Notes under the pieces: model-generated | The model's database searches: none | What the model was told of the DNA's origin: nothing | Seen by the model: only the letters and a program-made list of their open reading frames with translations | Part shown: piece after piece, positions 51,692-60,746 of the stretch | Layout: each line of letters begins with the position of its first letter | Numbering within the stretch: the stretch's first letter is position 1 | Program-made: the position numbers and the translations under genes | Assembly (NCBI RefSeq): GCF_024753255.1 | Contig: NZ_JANUHA010000001.1 | Location: 1-64,000 of the forward strand | Direction of reading: 5' to 3' | DNA: 64,000 nucleotides | From: Massilia agri | Lineage (GTDB): Bacteria > Pseudomonadota > Gammaproteobacteria > Burkholderiales > Burkholderiaceae_D

Positions 51692-54001
51692 TTAGAAGTT
51701 CATGCGGAACTGCACGCCGTAGGTGCGCGGTTCGGTCAGGATGCCGGTCAGGTTGTCGAAGTCGATCGCGGCCTGGACCTGGACTTCGTCGGTGATATTG
51801 CGCACGTAGGCAGCCAGTTCGTACTTGCCGTCGCCCCACTTGTAGCCGGTGCGCGCACCGCCTTCCAGCAGCGACTTGGCCTTGTACTCCCTGGCTTCGT
51901 ACAGGAACATGTTATAGGTGCTGCGGTAGGCCCAGTCGGTGTCCGCGTAGAAGTCGCCATTGCCGAGCGGGACGCTGTAGCGCAGCGTCAGGTTGGCCTG
52001 CCAGCGCGGCGCGCGCGGCAGCGGATTGCCGTCGATGCGCACGGTGCCCGGGAAGGGGCCGACCGGATCGGTCACGGTGCAGCCGGCGCGCCCGCCCGTG
52101 TTGGCGAAGTTGCCGCACTGCTGGACGAACAGCGAACCGTCCTTGATCTCGGTGTCGTTGTAGCTGCCGCCGAAGGTCATGCGCAGCGAATCGGACAGCA
52201 CCGCCTGGAAGTCCAGCTCGACGCCCTGGCCGGTGACCTTGTCCGCGTTAATCAGCTGGTTCATGTTGATCACGCCGCTGCCGGCGGTGAGCTGCTTGTC
52301 CTTGACGCGGTACTGGAACACGCTGGCCGACACGCGCGCGCGACGGTCGAACAGCTCTTTCTTGAAGCCGGCTTCCCAGGACAGCACTTCCTCGGCGTCG
52401 GCGAAGGACGGACGGTCGGCCAGGCCGTTCAGGCGGCCCTGCATGCTGGGCGCGCGGTAGCCGGTGGCGATGCGCGCGAACAGGTTGGTGTCCTGGTCCA
52501 GCGCATAGGTGCCGCTCAGGTCCCAGCTGACGTTGTTCGACTCGTTGTTGATGATGAAGGGCCCGGCCGTGGTGGCCTCGACGCGGCGCGCCGAGAAGTC
52601 CTTCTTGTCGTTGGTGTAGCGCAGGCCGGCGCGCACTTTCAGCTTGTCCGACACGGTGTAGTTCACCGAGCCGAAGGCCGCCCACGACTTGGTCGACTGG
52701 TCCTGGGTGGCGTAGAACGGGTTCTGCGGATTGCCCGGGGCCAGGGAATCGAAGCTGATGCTGTCGATGCGGATGTCTTCGTTGAAGTAGAACAGGCCGC
52801 CGATCCACTGCAGCGGGCCGGACGCGTTGGACTCGGCGCGGAACTCCTGGGTGAACTGGCGGTGCGCCGGCAGCAGGTCGGCCGTCTCCACCACGAAGGG
52901 GATGTAGCCCGGCCCCATCGGCTGCGCATATACGGCGCCGTAGCCGCCGTCGACGTCGGCGCGGCTGTAGAAGTCGGCCGTCTCGTAGCCGGTGATCGAG
53001 TGCAGGGTCAGGCCCGGCAGGTCCCAGCGCAGGCGCGCGTTGCCGCCCTTGGTGCGCAGGGTCTGCTTGTTGACGCCGTCGGTCGGATAGCTGCCGTAGT
53101 CGAAGCCATCGACCAGATCGTTCGTCCCCTGCTTGATGATGTTGGCGCGGAACAGGGTGGCGTTGTTGTCGAGGTCACGGGCGTGGACGTTGAACAGCGC
53201 GCTGAATTCCTTGCTCGGCTTGAACAGCACCTGCAAGCGGCCGGCGTTGTCGTGGTAGCCCTCGAAGTCGCGGGTGCCGGTCGGGCGCGGGTTGTGCACG
53301 CGGTCGTCGCGGTTCTGCGACTGCAGCGACAGGCGCGCCGCGACCGTCTGGCCCAGCGGCAGGTTGAATGCGCCTTCCGCATTCTTCACGCCATCCTTGC
53401 CGAAACCGGCGCTGACATAACCCTCGGTGCGGAACACCGGCCGCACCGAATCGAACTTGATGACGCCGGCCGGCGAGTTACGGCCGAACAAGGTACCCTG
53501 CGGGCCGCGCAGCACCTCGACCTGCTCGACGTCGAACACCGGGAAGCCCTTGAGCATCGGGCTTTCCTGGACGATGTCGTCGACCACCAGGCCGACCGGC
53601 TGGGAGGCGTTCAGGTCGAAGTCGGTATTGCCCTGCCCGCGGATGTAGAAGCGCGGGAAGGAGCGGCCGTAGTCGGATTCAATGTTCAGGCTGGGCGAGC
53701 GGCCGGACAGGAAGCGGATGTCCTGGCCGCCGGCGGTCAGCGTATCGAGCTTGTCGCCGCTGACCGTGGTGATCGACATCGGGACGTCCTTGATGTTCTC
53801 CGCGCGGCGCTGCGCCGTCACGATGACCACGTCGAGGCGCTGGCCGCCCTGCCCCGGCGTCTTCTCGGCCGCCGGGGCATCTTGCTGGGCCGGGGCGGCG
53901 TCTTGCGCCAGGGCCGCGTTGAAGGGAAAGGCGCTGGCGACGGCCATGCACATCAGGGTGTGGCGGGTCGGGACGGACAGGCGGGAGCGAAGAGCTTTCA
54001 T
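51692..54001 (-). CDS. TonB-dependent outer-membrane receptor
   Basis: The 769-residue receptor has a signal peptide (cut near NAALAQ), a TonB-box-like stretch (LDVVIVTAQRRAENIKDVPM), a plug domain (FPRFYIRGQGNTDF, VEVLRGPQGTLFGRNSPAGV) and a 22-strand barrel ending in TYGVQFRMNF with the C-terminal Phe needed for outer-membrane insertion. It resembles the broad group used for siderophores or carbohydrates; the substrate cannot be read. ATG 54001 starts the clean signal peptide. No sigma/anti-sigma pair is adjacent. Confidence 0.92.
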   Translation of the reverse strand: MKALRSRLSVPTRHTLMCMAVASAFPFNAALAQDAAPAQQDAPAAEKTPGQGGQRLDVVIVTAQRRAENIKDVPMSITTVSGDKLDTLTAGGQDIRFLSGRSPSLNIESDYGRSFPRFYIRGQGNTDFDLNASQPVGLVVDDIVQESPMLKGFPVFDVEQVEVLRGPQGTLFGRNSPAGVIKFDSVRPVFRTEGYVSAGFGKDGVKNAEGAFNLPLGQTVAARLSLQSQNRDDRVHNPRPTGTRDFEGYHDNAGRLQVLFKPSKEFSALFNVHARDLDNNATLFRANIIKQGTNDLVDGFDYGSYPTDGVNKQTLRTKGGNARLRWDLPGLTLHSITGYETADFYSRADVDGGYGAVYAQPMGPGYIPFVVETADLLPAHRQFTQEFRAESNASGPLQWIGGLFYFNEDIRIDSISFDSLAPGNPQNPFYATQDQSTKSWAAFGSVNYTVSDKLKVRAGLRYTNDKKDFSARRVEATTAGPFIINNESNNVSWDLSGTYALDQDTNLFARIATGYRAPSMQGRLNGLADRPSFADAEEVLSWEAGFKKELFDRRARVSASVFQYRVKDKQLTAGSGVINMNQLINADKVTGQGVELDFQAVLSDSLRMTFGGSYNDTEIKDGSLFVQQCGNFANTGGRAGCTVTDPVGPFPGTVRIDGNPLPRAPRWQANLTLRYSVPLGNGDFYADTDWAYRSTYNMFLYEAREYKAKSLLEGGARTGYKWGDGKYELAAYVRNITDEVQVQAAIDFDNLTGILTEPRTYGVQFRMNF

Positions 54002-54390
54002 TCTTTTCCTTTGCGAATGACACACTTGTAAAGACAAGCAGTCTACCGAACGGTCGTTCAGCTCAGCAAGGAAATGGTGAACAATGCGTCAAAATTGCCA
54101 CAAGCGCAAATGACAAAGAAATGCCGGTCGAACTCCGCCTACTACACGGTCGGCTGCGCTGTGCAGCGCTGCTTCATCGACTGAATGTCGCGCACCAACA
54201 ACATGTACTAATTTAACAATGCGAGAGCGCCGGCGTTACCGAATGATAATCGTGGCAGGAAGCTTCATATACCCAAAAATTTCAACATACAAGCAAATCA
54301 TCGCTACTTTCGACACAAATAGAATGATACGTGTGATAATTTCTCTGCCAGTAATATTTGGATCTACTCACGAACTGAATAAGTGAACAT
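54002..54390. other. 389-bp gap at the left edge of the AT-rich island
   Basis: The TonB-receptor promoter must lie at the left. A 12-bp palindrome GAACGGTCGTTC (54048-54059) is the type bound by TetR/AcrR repressors. From about 54100 base composition falls clearly toward A+T and stays low until about 60.75 kb, apart from the gltA fragment. No gene, tRNA or gltA-like sequence was recognised here. Confidence 0.6.
54048..54059. promoter_or_regulatory. TetR-type palindrome upstream of the TonB receptor
   Basis: GAACG and CGTTC arms flank GT about 47 bp before the receptor ATG. The sequence resembles operators of AcrR/TetR family repressors. No such regulator gene is in the window, so binding is a guess. 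Confidence 0.35.
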
Positions 54391-55392
54391 ATGGATTGGC
54401 CAACGATCATAACAGCAATAACTTCCTCCTTGAGTCTCAGTCTAGCTGGAGCATATTGGCTTGGAAAAAGTTTAATCCAGCACCGTCTGGCTCAGGACCT
54501 CGAAAAACGTAAAGCTGAACTCGCTCAACAGTTAGAGAACCAAAAGAGCATGGCGGCGCAGGACCTCGAACAGCTCAAAAAGAAACTCGAGTTGGACCAT
54601 GCACAAGCGCTAGGCACTATCGATGCGGATGTCAGGCGAAATTTAGAACTCGATCTTGGGCAAGTTAATGCTCAAAGGGAATATGAGTATGAAGCACGAC
54701 GACGTCTCTATGCGGCAATTGGCCCCCTGCGTTTCCAGCTTTTATTATCTTGTCGCGACCTCATTGGGCGTATAGAAGCCATAGGATCCCGAGAACGTTA
54801 TAAGCTCGATCTTAGCTCGTATTATGCTCGCAGCACTATTTATCGGATTCTAAAGCCGTTCGCTCTCGCGTCTCTGATAGAAGAACAGATAGCATTATCT
54901 GATTTCTCTGTGGATGAAAAGGCTATTGACCTCATCCGTTTCCGTCGAAGTGTCACCCGCATCTTTAGTGGAGATGAATTCGTTGCACGACATCCGAATG
55001 TTAATTGGCTGACGCAAGAAGAACATATATTTGCCGATAGACTTTCAGCGTCGGTTCAGCCCATGATCCGCAGAGATTCCAGTAATGCACGCGTCATGCG
55101 ATTTGAAGAATTCAATAGCCTTATTAACAGCCAAGGTTGGCATGACTTAGCTCCAATTGATCATATATTTTGCGAATTTGAAGCCTCATCTAAGCCAATT
55201 CTGTGGGCTAGGCTTGTCGCCTACGCATATTTATGCAATTCGCTGATAAACAGCCAAGGCTCGGCTCTCGGTTTTGAGCTGGAAACATTAAATGTGGAAC
55301 CGTTATTATCACGTGCAAACGATCTGTTTATATCAGAAAATATTTCACAAATAATTAGCGAATTCGTTAAAATGGAAAACAAACGACTCTAG
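54391..55392 (+). CDS. Membrane-anchored coiled-coil protein, hypothetical (island)
   Basis: The 333-residue product has one N-terminal membrane helix (ITAITSSLSLSLAGAYWLG). A coiled coil of about 70 residues follows (QDLEKRKAELAQQLENQK, QDLEQLKKKLELDHAQA), then a mainly helical domain of about 220 residues with no recognised motif. GC content and codon use are much lower than in the core genes around it, indicating transfer. It is the leftmost gene of the defence-type island, divergent in strand from the others. An undescribed defence component is possible, not shown. Confidence 0.75.
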   Translation: MDWPTIITAITSSLSLSLAGAYWLGKSLIQHRLAQDLEKRKAELAQQLENQKSMAAQDLEQLKKKLELDHAQALGTIDADVRRNLELDLGQVNAQREYEYEARRRLYAAIGPLRFQLLLSCRDLIGRIEAIGSRERYKLDLSSYYARSTIYRILKPFALASLIEEQIALSDFSVDEKAIDLIRFRRSVTRIFSGDEFVARHPNVNWLTQEEHIFADRLSASVQPMIRRDSSNARVMRFEEFNSLINSQGWHDLAPIDHIFCEFEASSKPILWARLVAYAYLCNSLINSQGSALGFELETLNVEPLLSRANDLFISENISQIISEFVKMENKRL

Positions 55393-55438
55393 CTGTCCTT
55401 GAGGAGACTCGTAATATTGCGTCGATTCACCCACTCCC

Positions 55439-56392
55439 CTAAAACTTGATCGGGGCAACGATTACAATCTTATTGTCCCGATCGCCGCTATCTTCGGTTA
55501 CCTCCGTCACTTCCAAACCCTCTTCGCTAAGGCGAGGAGGCATAAATATGATTGCATCTTTTATTCCAGAAGCAGCCATATATGCTTTCACCTGCTGCAA
55601 GCCGTCTCTAATTCTTCGCTTCTTGTCTAACGACGGTCTTTTAACTTCGATAAGAACCGTCGAATCTTCTTTCTGCAAGAGGAGATCGGCTTCCATCCTC
55701 TGCGTTCCGTGACGAATTACCGGCGTAGTAGTAGCCTTAATTTGCGGATCAACTTGTTCAATAAATCCAGCCAACTGTCCCAGAAGCTCATATTCAAACT
55801 TTGTAGTGCTGTCTCCAGGCGCAATATTTTCCGAGAATTTCGTCAACAACTGGACACACTGCTGCGCGAATGTCAGAGCTCTATAATCGGCAGCATTGGG
55901 CGGAGAAGATTGCAGTTGCTGTTCTGATCGTGATTTTTCCATCTCATACGCGTGCTTTTCAAGCATTTGATCTAGCAAGATATTGAAGAATGCCGAGACA
56001 CTCACAATTGCTAACAACGCTTCTTGCGCAGAGAAGAATAGTTGATAGTCATGCGTAGACTTGTTTCGCCATTCGGTCCGGTAATTCCTTAGCTGCAAGA
56101 GCACGCGCTCTTTTAACAGCTTTCCTTGTTCCAAATGCCTCTCAATTTGATAAGGCGATTTCGAAGAAGGTTCCTTTCCGGCAAGCACTCGATATGCTTC
56201 TTTAAGTGCTCCTTCATATGCCTGGTTAGTCCGATATATCACATCGGTATAAAGGTATTCCCCTAATTGCCGCCCCAACTCGTAATGTTTTTCGGAAATT
56301 TCGATATGTAAGATAACGGCTTCAAGGCCAGGACGTGAGTCCGTATCCTTCAAGCTTGCGCATTTTTCTCTAGTTAATTTTAGTAGGTCCAT
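55439..56392 (-). CDS. HEPN-like plus PD-(D/E)XK nuclease domain protein (island)
   Basis: I do not recognise a named family for this 317-residue protein. The N-terminal helical half contains WRNKSTHDYQLFFSAQEALL: R109-x4-H114, the active-site pattern of HEPN ribonucleases. The C-terminal half shows RMEADLLLQ then VLIEVKRPS (D236, E249, K251) and GLQQVKAYM, which together match PD-(D/E)XK nucleases. Such a pairing suggests a nucleic-acid-targeting defence effector. It is AT-rich and sits 6 bp from the broken DUF4145 gene. Activity of either centre is inferred from motifs only. Confidence 0.72.
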   Translation of the reverse strand: MDLLKLTREKCASLKDTDSRPGLEAVILHIEISEKHYELGRQLGEYLYTDVIYRTNQAYEGALKEAYRVLAGKEPSSKSPYQIERHLEQGKLLKERVLLQLRNYRTEWRNKSTHDYQLFFSAQEALLAIVSVSAFFNILLDQMLEKHAYEMEKSRSEQQLQSSPPNAADYRALTFAQQCVQLLTKFSENIAPGDSTTKFEYELLGQLAGFIEQVDPQIKATTTPVIRHGTQRMEADLLLQKEDSTVLIEVKRPSLDKKRRIRDGLQQVKAYMAASGIKDAIIFMPPRLSEEGLEVTEVTEDSGDRDNKIVIVAPIKF

Positions 56393-56398
56393 GTCACT

Positions 56399-57069
56399 CT
56401 AATTCGCGAAACTCAGCCTAAATCTGCACCATACTTGGAAATTCTTACATAAACCGCAAAAGCATCTTAGTAAACATGAGAAGATCACAACATCGAACTC
56501 TTCTATGACGGCTACCTCGTGAGTAGCCTCATTCCTGTCTTCCGAATGATCCACCCAATTTGAGCCGTTCTGGGGGGACATATCCCTGTGCTGAAAGAAT
56601 GCTTACATATTCGATAAACTCCAGACCTTCATTCGCCCCTTGGTGAAGTGCAATGTCCATCAACATTTGTGAAATAGCAATACATATGCAGCAAGCACCG
56701 TTGGCTTGTACATTTACAAGCTTCTTCATATAAAGCGTTTAATTCGTCAGGAACATACGAAACGGAGTTTCCCAGTGCGGGTTGCGGGGGCCGAAGCCCG
56801 TCAAGCGAAAAGAAGTTTGGACCACCGCAGTTCGGGCATATGTAAACTCCACCTACTTGACGCCCACTACCGTCACACAACTGTCCCAGCTTATATCCTT
56901 TAACCGAAGAAACAACAGTGCCACAGAACCCGCAAGCAAATTTTTTATTTTCTACGTCTTGCAGCTTGGACCAGCCGATTTTCTTGTCATGAAGAAATCC
57001 GTTTTCCAGATTTAAATTTTGATTATCGAGACCATAAATTATCTCAAGATAAATAGACTTACAATGCAA
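56399..57069 (-). pseudogene. DUF4145-like gene broken by two frameshifts (island)
   Basis: Three consecutive minus-strand frames together give one DUF4145 protein. Frame one (from 57069) has a zinc ribbon (FACGFCGTVVSS, VYICPNCGGPNFFS) and reaches LNALYEEACKC near 56720. Frame two continues VQANGACCICIAISQMLMDI through YVSILSAQGYVPPERLK to about 56560. Frame three continues WVDHSEDRNEATHEVAVIEE and ends at 56399. The EA helix, the YVPPE segment and the RNEATHE motif are in family order. Each switch needs a one- or two-base indel, so the gene is inactive unless frameshifted. DUF4145 occurs with restriction and defence nucleases. Confidence 0.72.
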
Positions 57070-57106
57070 TGCGCATACTTACGACACAACTTCCAATACG
57101 ATGGCG

Positions 57107-57131
57107 AAAAAAAGCGGGCCTGAGCCCGCTT
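57107..57131 (-). terminator. Intrinsic terminator of the gltA 3' fragment
   Basis: The minus-strand hairpin AGCGGGC-tcag-GCCCGCT is followed by a run of seven T. It lies 24 bp past the fragment's stop codon. It is the counterpart of the terminator after intact gltA, with stem bases changed in a compensatory way. Confidence 0.85.
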
Positions 57132-57154
57132 TCTTGATGACGCTGTGCTATGAG

Positions 57155-57681
57155 TTAACGCTTGTCGGTGCCCGGCGCGTCGCGCACTGGCGAGCCGACG
57201 AACAGCTGGCGCGGACGGCCGATCTTCTGTTCCGGATCGGCGATCATTTCGTTCCACTGGGCGATCCAGCCTATGGTACGCGCCATCGCGAAGATACCGG
57301 TGAACAGCGAGACCGGTATGCCCAGGGCCGACTGCACGATGCCCGAGTAGAATTCGACGTTCGGGTACAGCTTGCGCGACACGAAGTATTCGTCGTTCAC
57401 CGCAATCTTTTCCAGTTCCATGGCCAGCTTGAACAGCGGGTCGTCCTGCAGGCCCAGTTCGTTCAGCACTTCGTGGCAGGTTTCGCGCATCAGCTTGGCG
57501 TGCGGGCCGAAGTTCTTGTAGACGCGGTGACCGAAGCCCATCAGTTCACGCCCGAGTTCTTGTCCTTGACCTTCTCGATGAAGGCCGGGATGTTCTCGAC
57601 GCTGCCGATTTCCTTCAGCATGGTCAGTGCGGCTTCGTTGGCGCCGCCGTGCGCCGGGCCCGCAGACAAGCGATACGGACT
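57155..57681 (-). pseudogene. gltA: Displaced 3' fragment of citrate synthase gene gltA
   Basis: The fragment corresponds to residues about 269-433 of the intact GltA encoded 3.6 kb away, in the same orientation. The first 117 bp (57545-57661) are identical to intact gltA. Then a single-base deletion breaks the frame, and about 18 substitutions follow, most at third codon positions. Protein changes include NFDPRA to NFGPHA, and NVDFYSG to NVEFYSG at the catalytic Asp. Beyond 57661 similarity decays over about 20 bp. There is no start and no upstream half, so it is not functional. It marks the edge of an insertion. Confidence 0.9.
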
Positions 57682-57871
57682 GGGGTGAACAGTCGACAAC
57701 ACCCTCGACCGCAGGCTATCCTACTTCAGTCAATTAGCCGACAGAGTCGTGGAAGTGGAATTGAGATAGATACCGCGCCACGTCTTACAGTCGTCCGAAT
57801 TCGTTTTGCTGTTGAATGTTATTTCAACGCGACTTTCATTGAAATCGCGTTTAAGATCAAACATTTAACAG

Positions 57872-59614
57872 TTACATCGATTGTCTCCGCCAGTTCGCGA
57901 CTGCTTCGGCGTGCCCGCCGATTGGAGCTGACGTCGACCAGCGTTCCCAAAACTCAACAGTTCCGCTGTTCGGCCTTTGCTTAGGTTCCGTTACACGAAC
58001 TCGTGTTGGCAGCAAGCTGGAATCGCCTACAACTAACGCTTCACCAGTGTCTAAAACCGGAAGAAGATCGCCAAAACCGCCTAACGAATCAGGCAGAAGC
58101 CTTCGAACCACTGCTTGGTCATCACCGTTCGTAAGACGCATGGCTACTAAATTATTACATTGACTTAGAACAGTTCTGTTGACTTCAGACGGACGCTGGC
58201 TAATCACAACCAGCCCGACTCCGTACTTACGTCCCTCTTTCGCAATTCTTTCAAATATCTCCACCGAAACGCTGCCTGTTGCGCCTGCATCACTCCGTTC
58301 CGGGATATACAAGTGAGCCTCATCGCAGAACAACGCAATAGGATGACGTTGTGACGGCTCGCTCCATTGTTGGACAGAAAATGCCAACTTGGCTACCAAA
58401 CTCACAATCGCCGGCAATATATCACTTGGCACTTCAGAGAAGTCAATGATTTTTACGCCACCGCGCTTATCTTTCTGATCGGCGGTTCCAGCCAACAGAG
58501 TGATGACGAGTTTTTCCAGCCATTCAAATTCGAGAGTCTGCGCGCCTCCGCGAAACAGAAATCCAAGACGCCGATCGGTACGTTTATTCTCAAACCTTTG
58601 TATTAAGCGACTCAACTTACCATGAAAGTCGCCTTGCTTATCTCCTCTGACACCTTGGACCATTTCCGTATTAACTGCATTAAGCTCATTGATAACGGCA
58701 TCAATACTAAAAGGAACTGGGCTGTCGATGGTAAAATTTTCTAGAAGTTGGTCTTGCCCAACATCGACAAGGAACTTTCTTTTTGCGTTCACTACGGCTC
58801 GTGACATAAGCATTGTCTGGTTTGGCGAGTTCTGGTCGCTTCTATCAACAAACATGGATGTCATTGCGTCGTAACTGAGAAGCCAATACGGGAGATAAAT
58901 AATCCCGTCTTGGAGACCTTGGGAAGTTTCCAAATCGCCTGGTCCGGCGATCCTATAATGGCGTATCCCTTCTCCCGTTAACGGTGCATATTCTCCATGC
59001 ACGTCAAAGACGATTGCATTAGAGTTTTCGAGTCCGGATACTTGCTCAAGGATTCGGGCAGTCGTCCATGATTTTCCTGAGCCTGTGCTCCCAACAACCA
59101 CAGCATGGCGTTGGAAAAATTTGTTTCCGTTCAAATACGCAACAGCTTTTTCATCAAGTGTATATTGACCTAGCGATAACCGCTGAGAATCTGAACCGAT
59201 CGCTGCGATTACACGCATAAATTCAGTTAGACGTTTCTCTTCCAGTGAAAAACAACACGCATCGATTTCCGGGACGGTTTCCAACGTTCTCAAGAAAACG
59301 TTAGACTTACTTCCAAGCTTGTCAATAAGAGTTCCGATCAGTGCTATCCGGACCATATTTACTTCAGAAATCTCCTCATCATCTTGCGTTTCGTCTTCTT
59401 GAAGAGCATTTCCGCCATCGACTGCATTTCGCGTTATCTTTTGAATTATACCTATGAGGTATTGCCCTGGCTTGCTGCTTTGGAGTACTGCCAGTCGATT
59501 TACTTGCAATTTCCGTAAGCGCTCAACGTCGTCAACAACAACAATGACCGTTGCCGTATCGACTGAGCGTACTCGCCCAAGTGCTTCATGATCCTCATAT
59601 GCCAAAATACTCAT
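57872..59614 (-). CDS. HerA-type ATPase of a SIR2-HerA defence pair
   Basis: The 580-residue protein has an N-terminal HAS-barrel-like domain (LGRVRSVDTATVIVVVDDVE) and a FtsK/HerA RecA-like motor. Walker A is GSTGSGKS (175-182), Walker B is IALFCDEAHLYIP, and the C-terminal region includes GLVVISQRPSEVNRTVLSQC. HerA forms hexamers that assemble with SIR2 to give anti-phage NAD+ depletion (SIR2-HerA, also called Nezha). ATG 59614 follows a GGGGGG run; it lies 10 bp after the SIR2 stop. Base composition is low in GC like the rest of the island. Confidence 0.9.
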   Translation of the reverse strand: MSILAYEDHEALGRVRSVDTATVIVVVDDVERLRKLQVNRLAVLQSSKPGQYLIGIIQKITRNAVDGGNALQEDETQDDEEISEVNMVRIALIGTLIDKLGSKSNVFLRTLETVPEIDACCFSLEEKRLTEFMRVIAAIGSDSQRLSLGQYTLDEKAVAYLNGNKFFQRHAVVVGSTGSGKSWTTARILEQVSGLENSNAIVFDVHGEYAPLTGEGIRHYRIAGPGDLETSQGLQDGIIYLPYWLLSYDAMTSMFVDRSDQNSPNQTMLMSRAVVNAKRKFLVDVGQDQLLENFTIDSPVPFSIDAVINELNAVNTEMVQGVRGDKQGDFHGKLSRLIQRFENKRTDRRLGFLFRGGAQTLEFEWLEKLVITLLAGTADQKDKRGGVKIIDFSEVPSDILPAIVSLVAKLAFSVQQWSEPSQRHPIALFCDEAHLYIPERSDAGATGSVSVEIFERIAKEGRKYGVGLVVISQRPSEVNRTVLSQCNNLVAMRLTNGDDQAVVRRLLPDSLGGFGDLLPVLDTGEALVVGDSSLLPTRVRVTEPKQRPNSGTVEFWERWSTSAPIGGHAEAVANWRRQSM

Positions 59615-59624
59615 GCATGCCCCC

Positions 59625-60653
59625 CTATGAAACAAGATTCATAAAATCTGCCAGTTTCCACAATGACGCATTCTTGACCTCTATGCCATCAGGAAATTCA
59701 TTACAGAATATTTTTGTGTTATTACCGCATTCCTCCAAAGCTGCATACCTACGACATTTTCCAGCGCGGAGGAATTGATGCGCAGTTGGACTTATTTCTT
59801 TGGTTAAGAGAATCAAAGGAACATCTTCTGACTCACATCGCCCAACCATAAGGGTTTGGATGTGTCGATCATTAAATCCATAGCCAATACATAGATATGC
59901 TTTCGCTGAACGGATTGCCTCATCCGCCTGTTGCATTGTGGTGCGGAACGGCTCCTCATGTGTCAGGCGATACTTTTCAATTCCGGGCGTAATAATTACG
60001 GGAGTGAGCGACGTCGGTCGAATTGCACTTGGCGGCAGGCTTATTACGGTTCCATCTAAGTCGGAAAACCATCCAAATGAACCGTGCACTTTCCAGACGC
60101 TAACTGTACGCGTCTGAGCTTTACCTTGAAAGACACGAGGCCCTGGCACGGGAGAGCGGGAGCCTAGATAGCCGAACGAGAAGCCTGTGTATGCGGTAAA
60201 GCCCCCCGCCTCTGCAGCATACTCAGCGAGTCGATCATAGTTCGGAGTCACGACCTGCACTTCTTTATTGGTGCTTCTAAACAGATGTTGATAGAGCTTA
60301 GTTAGCGGTAAGTAGCGGCGGTCAGAACAGACTCTTTCAAAAACGTTAATGTCATATTTGTTTAAATAATCCCAAGTGGACGTGACAACATGTGTCGTCA
60401 TCCGCGCGGTGAGAGTCACGTTTGTTAGCGCACTTTCTAGGTCGGTTGTAGGCAATAGGTTCAGGAACGACTCCCAGCCCTTCTTATCTGTATCCGTTAA
60501 GCCGTCTGGCAAAACGGAATTAGTCAGATGCTCACCTAAGTGCCACATACCGGGAATACCGTGCCCGGCAGACGCACCGCTTCCTAGTAATATCAGCGGA
60601 CTATAACCGACGCAATCCTGTGCCAAATTGGTGATATGTGCTAGCGCGTCCAT
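59625..60653 (-). CDS. SIR2-like NADase of a SIR2-HerA defence pair
   Basis: The 342-residue SIR2-fold protein has the NAD-binding LLGSGASAGHGIPGM (24-30 core), TPNYDRLAEYA (136-146) and the catalytic-His motif WKVHGSFGWF with H190. The C-terminal part (AYLCIGYGFNDRHIQTLM) completes the Rossmann fold. In anti-phage SIR2 proteins this domain cleaves NAD+ on infection. It is the upstream gene of a tight pair with HerA. Role is inferred from the pairing and intact motifs. Confidence 0.9.
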   Translation of the reverse strand: MDALAHITNLAQDCVGYSPLILLGSGASAGHGIPGMWHLGEHLTNSVLPDGLTDTDKKGWESFLNLLPTTDLESALTNVTLTARMTTHVVTSTWDYLNKYDINVFERVCSDRRYLPLTKLYQHLFRSTNKEVQVVTPNYDRLAEYAAEAGGFTAYTGFSFGYLGSRSPVPGPRVFQGKAQTRTVSVWKVHGSFGWFSDLDGTVISLPPSAIRPTSLTPVIITPGIEKYRLTHEEPFRTTMQQADEAIRSAKAYLCIGYGFNDRHIQTLMVGRCESEDVPLILLTKEISPTAHQFLRAGKCRRYAALEECGNNTKIFCNEFPDGIEVKNASLWKLADFMNLVS

Positions 60654-60746
60654 TTGTAGCGATGAACCAAGTAATTAACTATTTCTTAATAGTACATCAT
60701 TTTTTATTACGGAAATGTTAAAGATGAACTTGAGAGATTACATACA

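Noticed and set aside
51593-54031. 812-residue open frame antisense to the TonB receptor
   Set aside because: It is a mirror of high-GC coding sequence. The receptor on the other strand has a signal peptide, plug and C-terminal Phe; the antisense frame has no domain pattern.
54048-54059. Firm TetR operator for the TonB receptor
   Set aside because: Only a 12-bp palindrome with no TetR gene nearby. Kept as a low-confidence site, not a finding.
57155-57541. A separate 128-residue protein starting MGFGHRVYK
   Set aside because: It is the 3' part of a gltA copy after a frameshift. It lacks the first two-thirds and the catalytic Asp, and has no ribosome-binding site of its own.
54100-60745. Prophage or ICE as the source of the island
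   Set aside because: No integrase, recombinase, relaxase, structural phage gene or tRNA attachment site is visible. Homologous replacement at gltA fits better.
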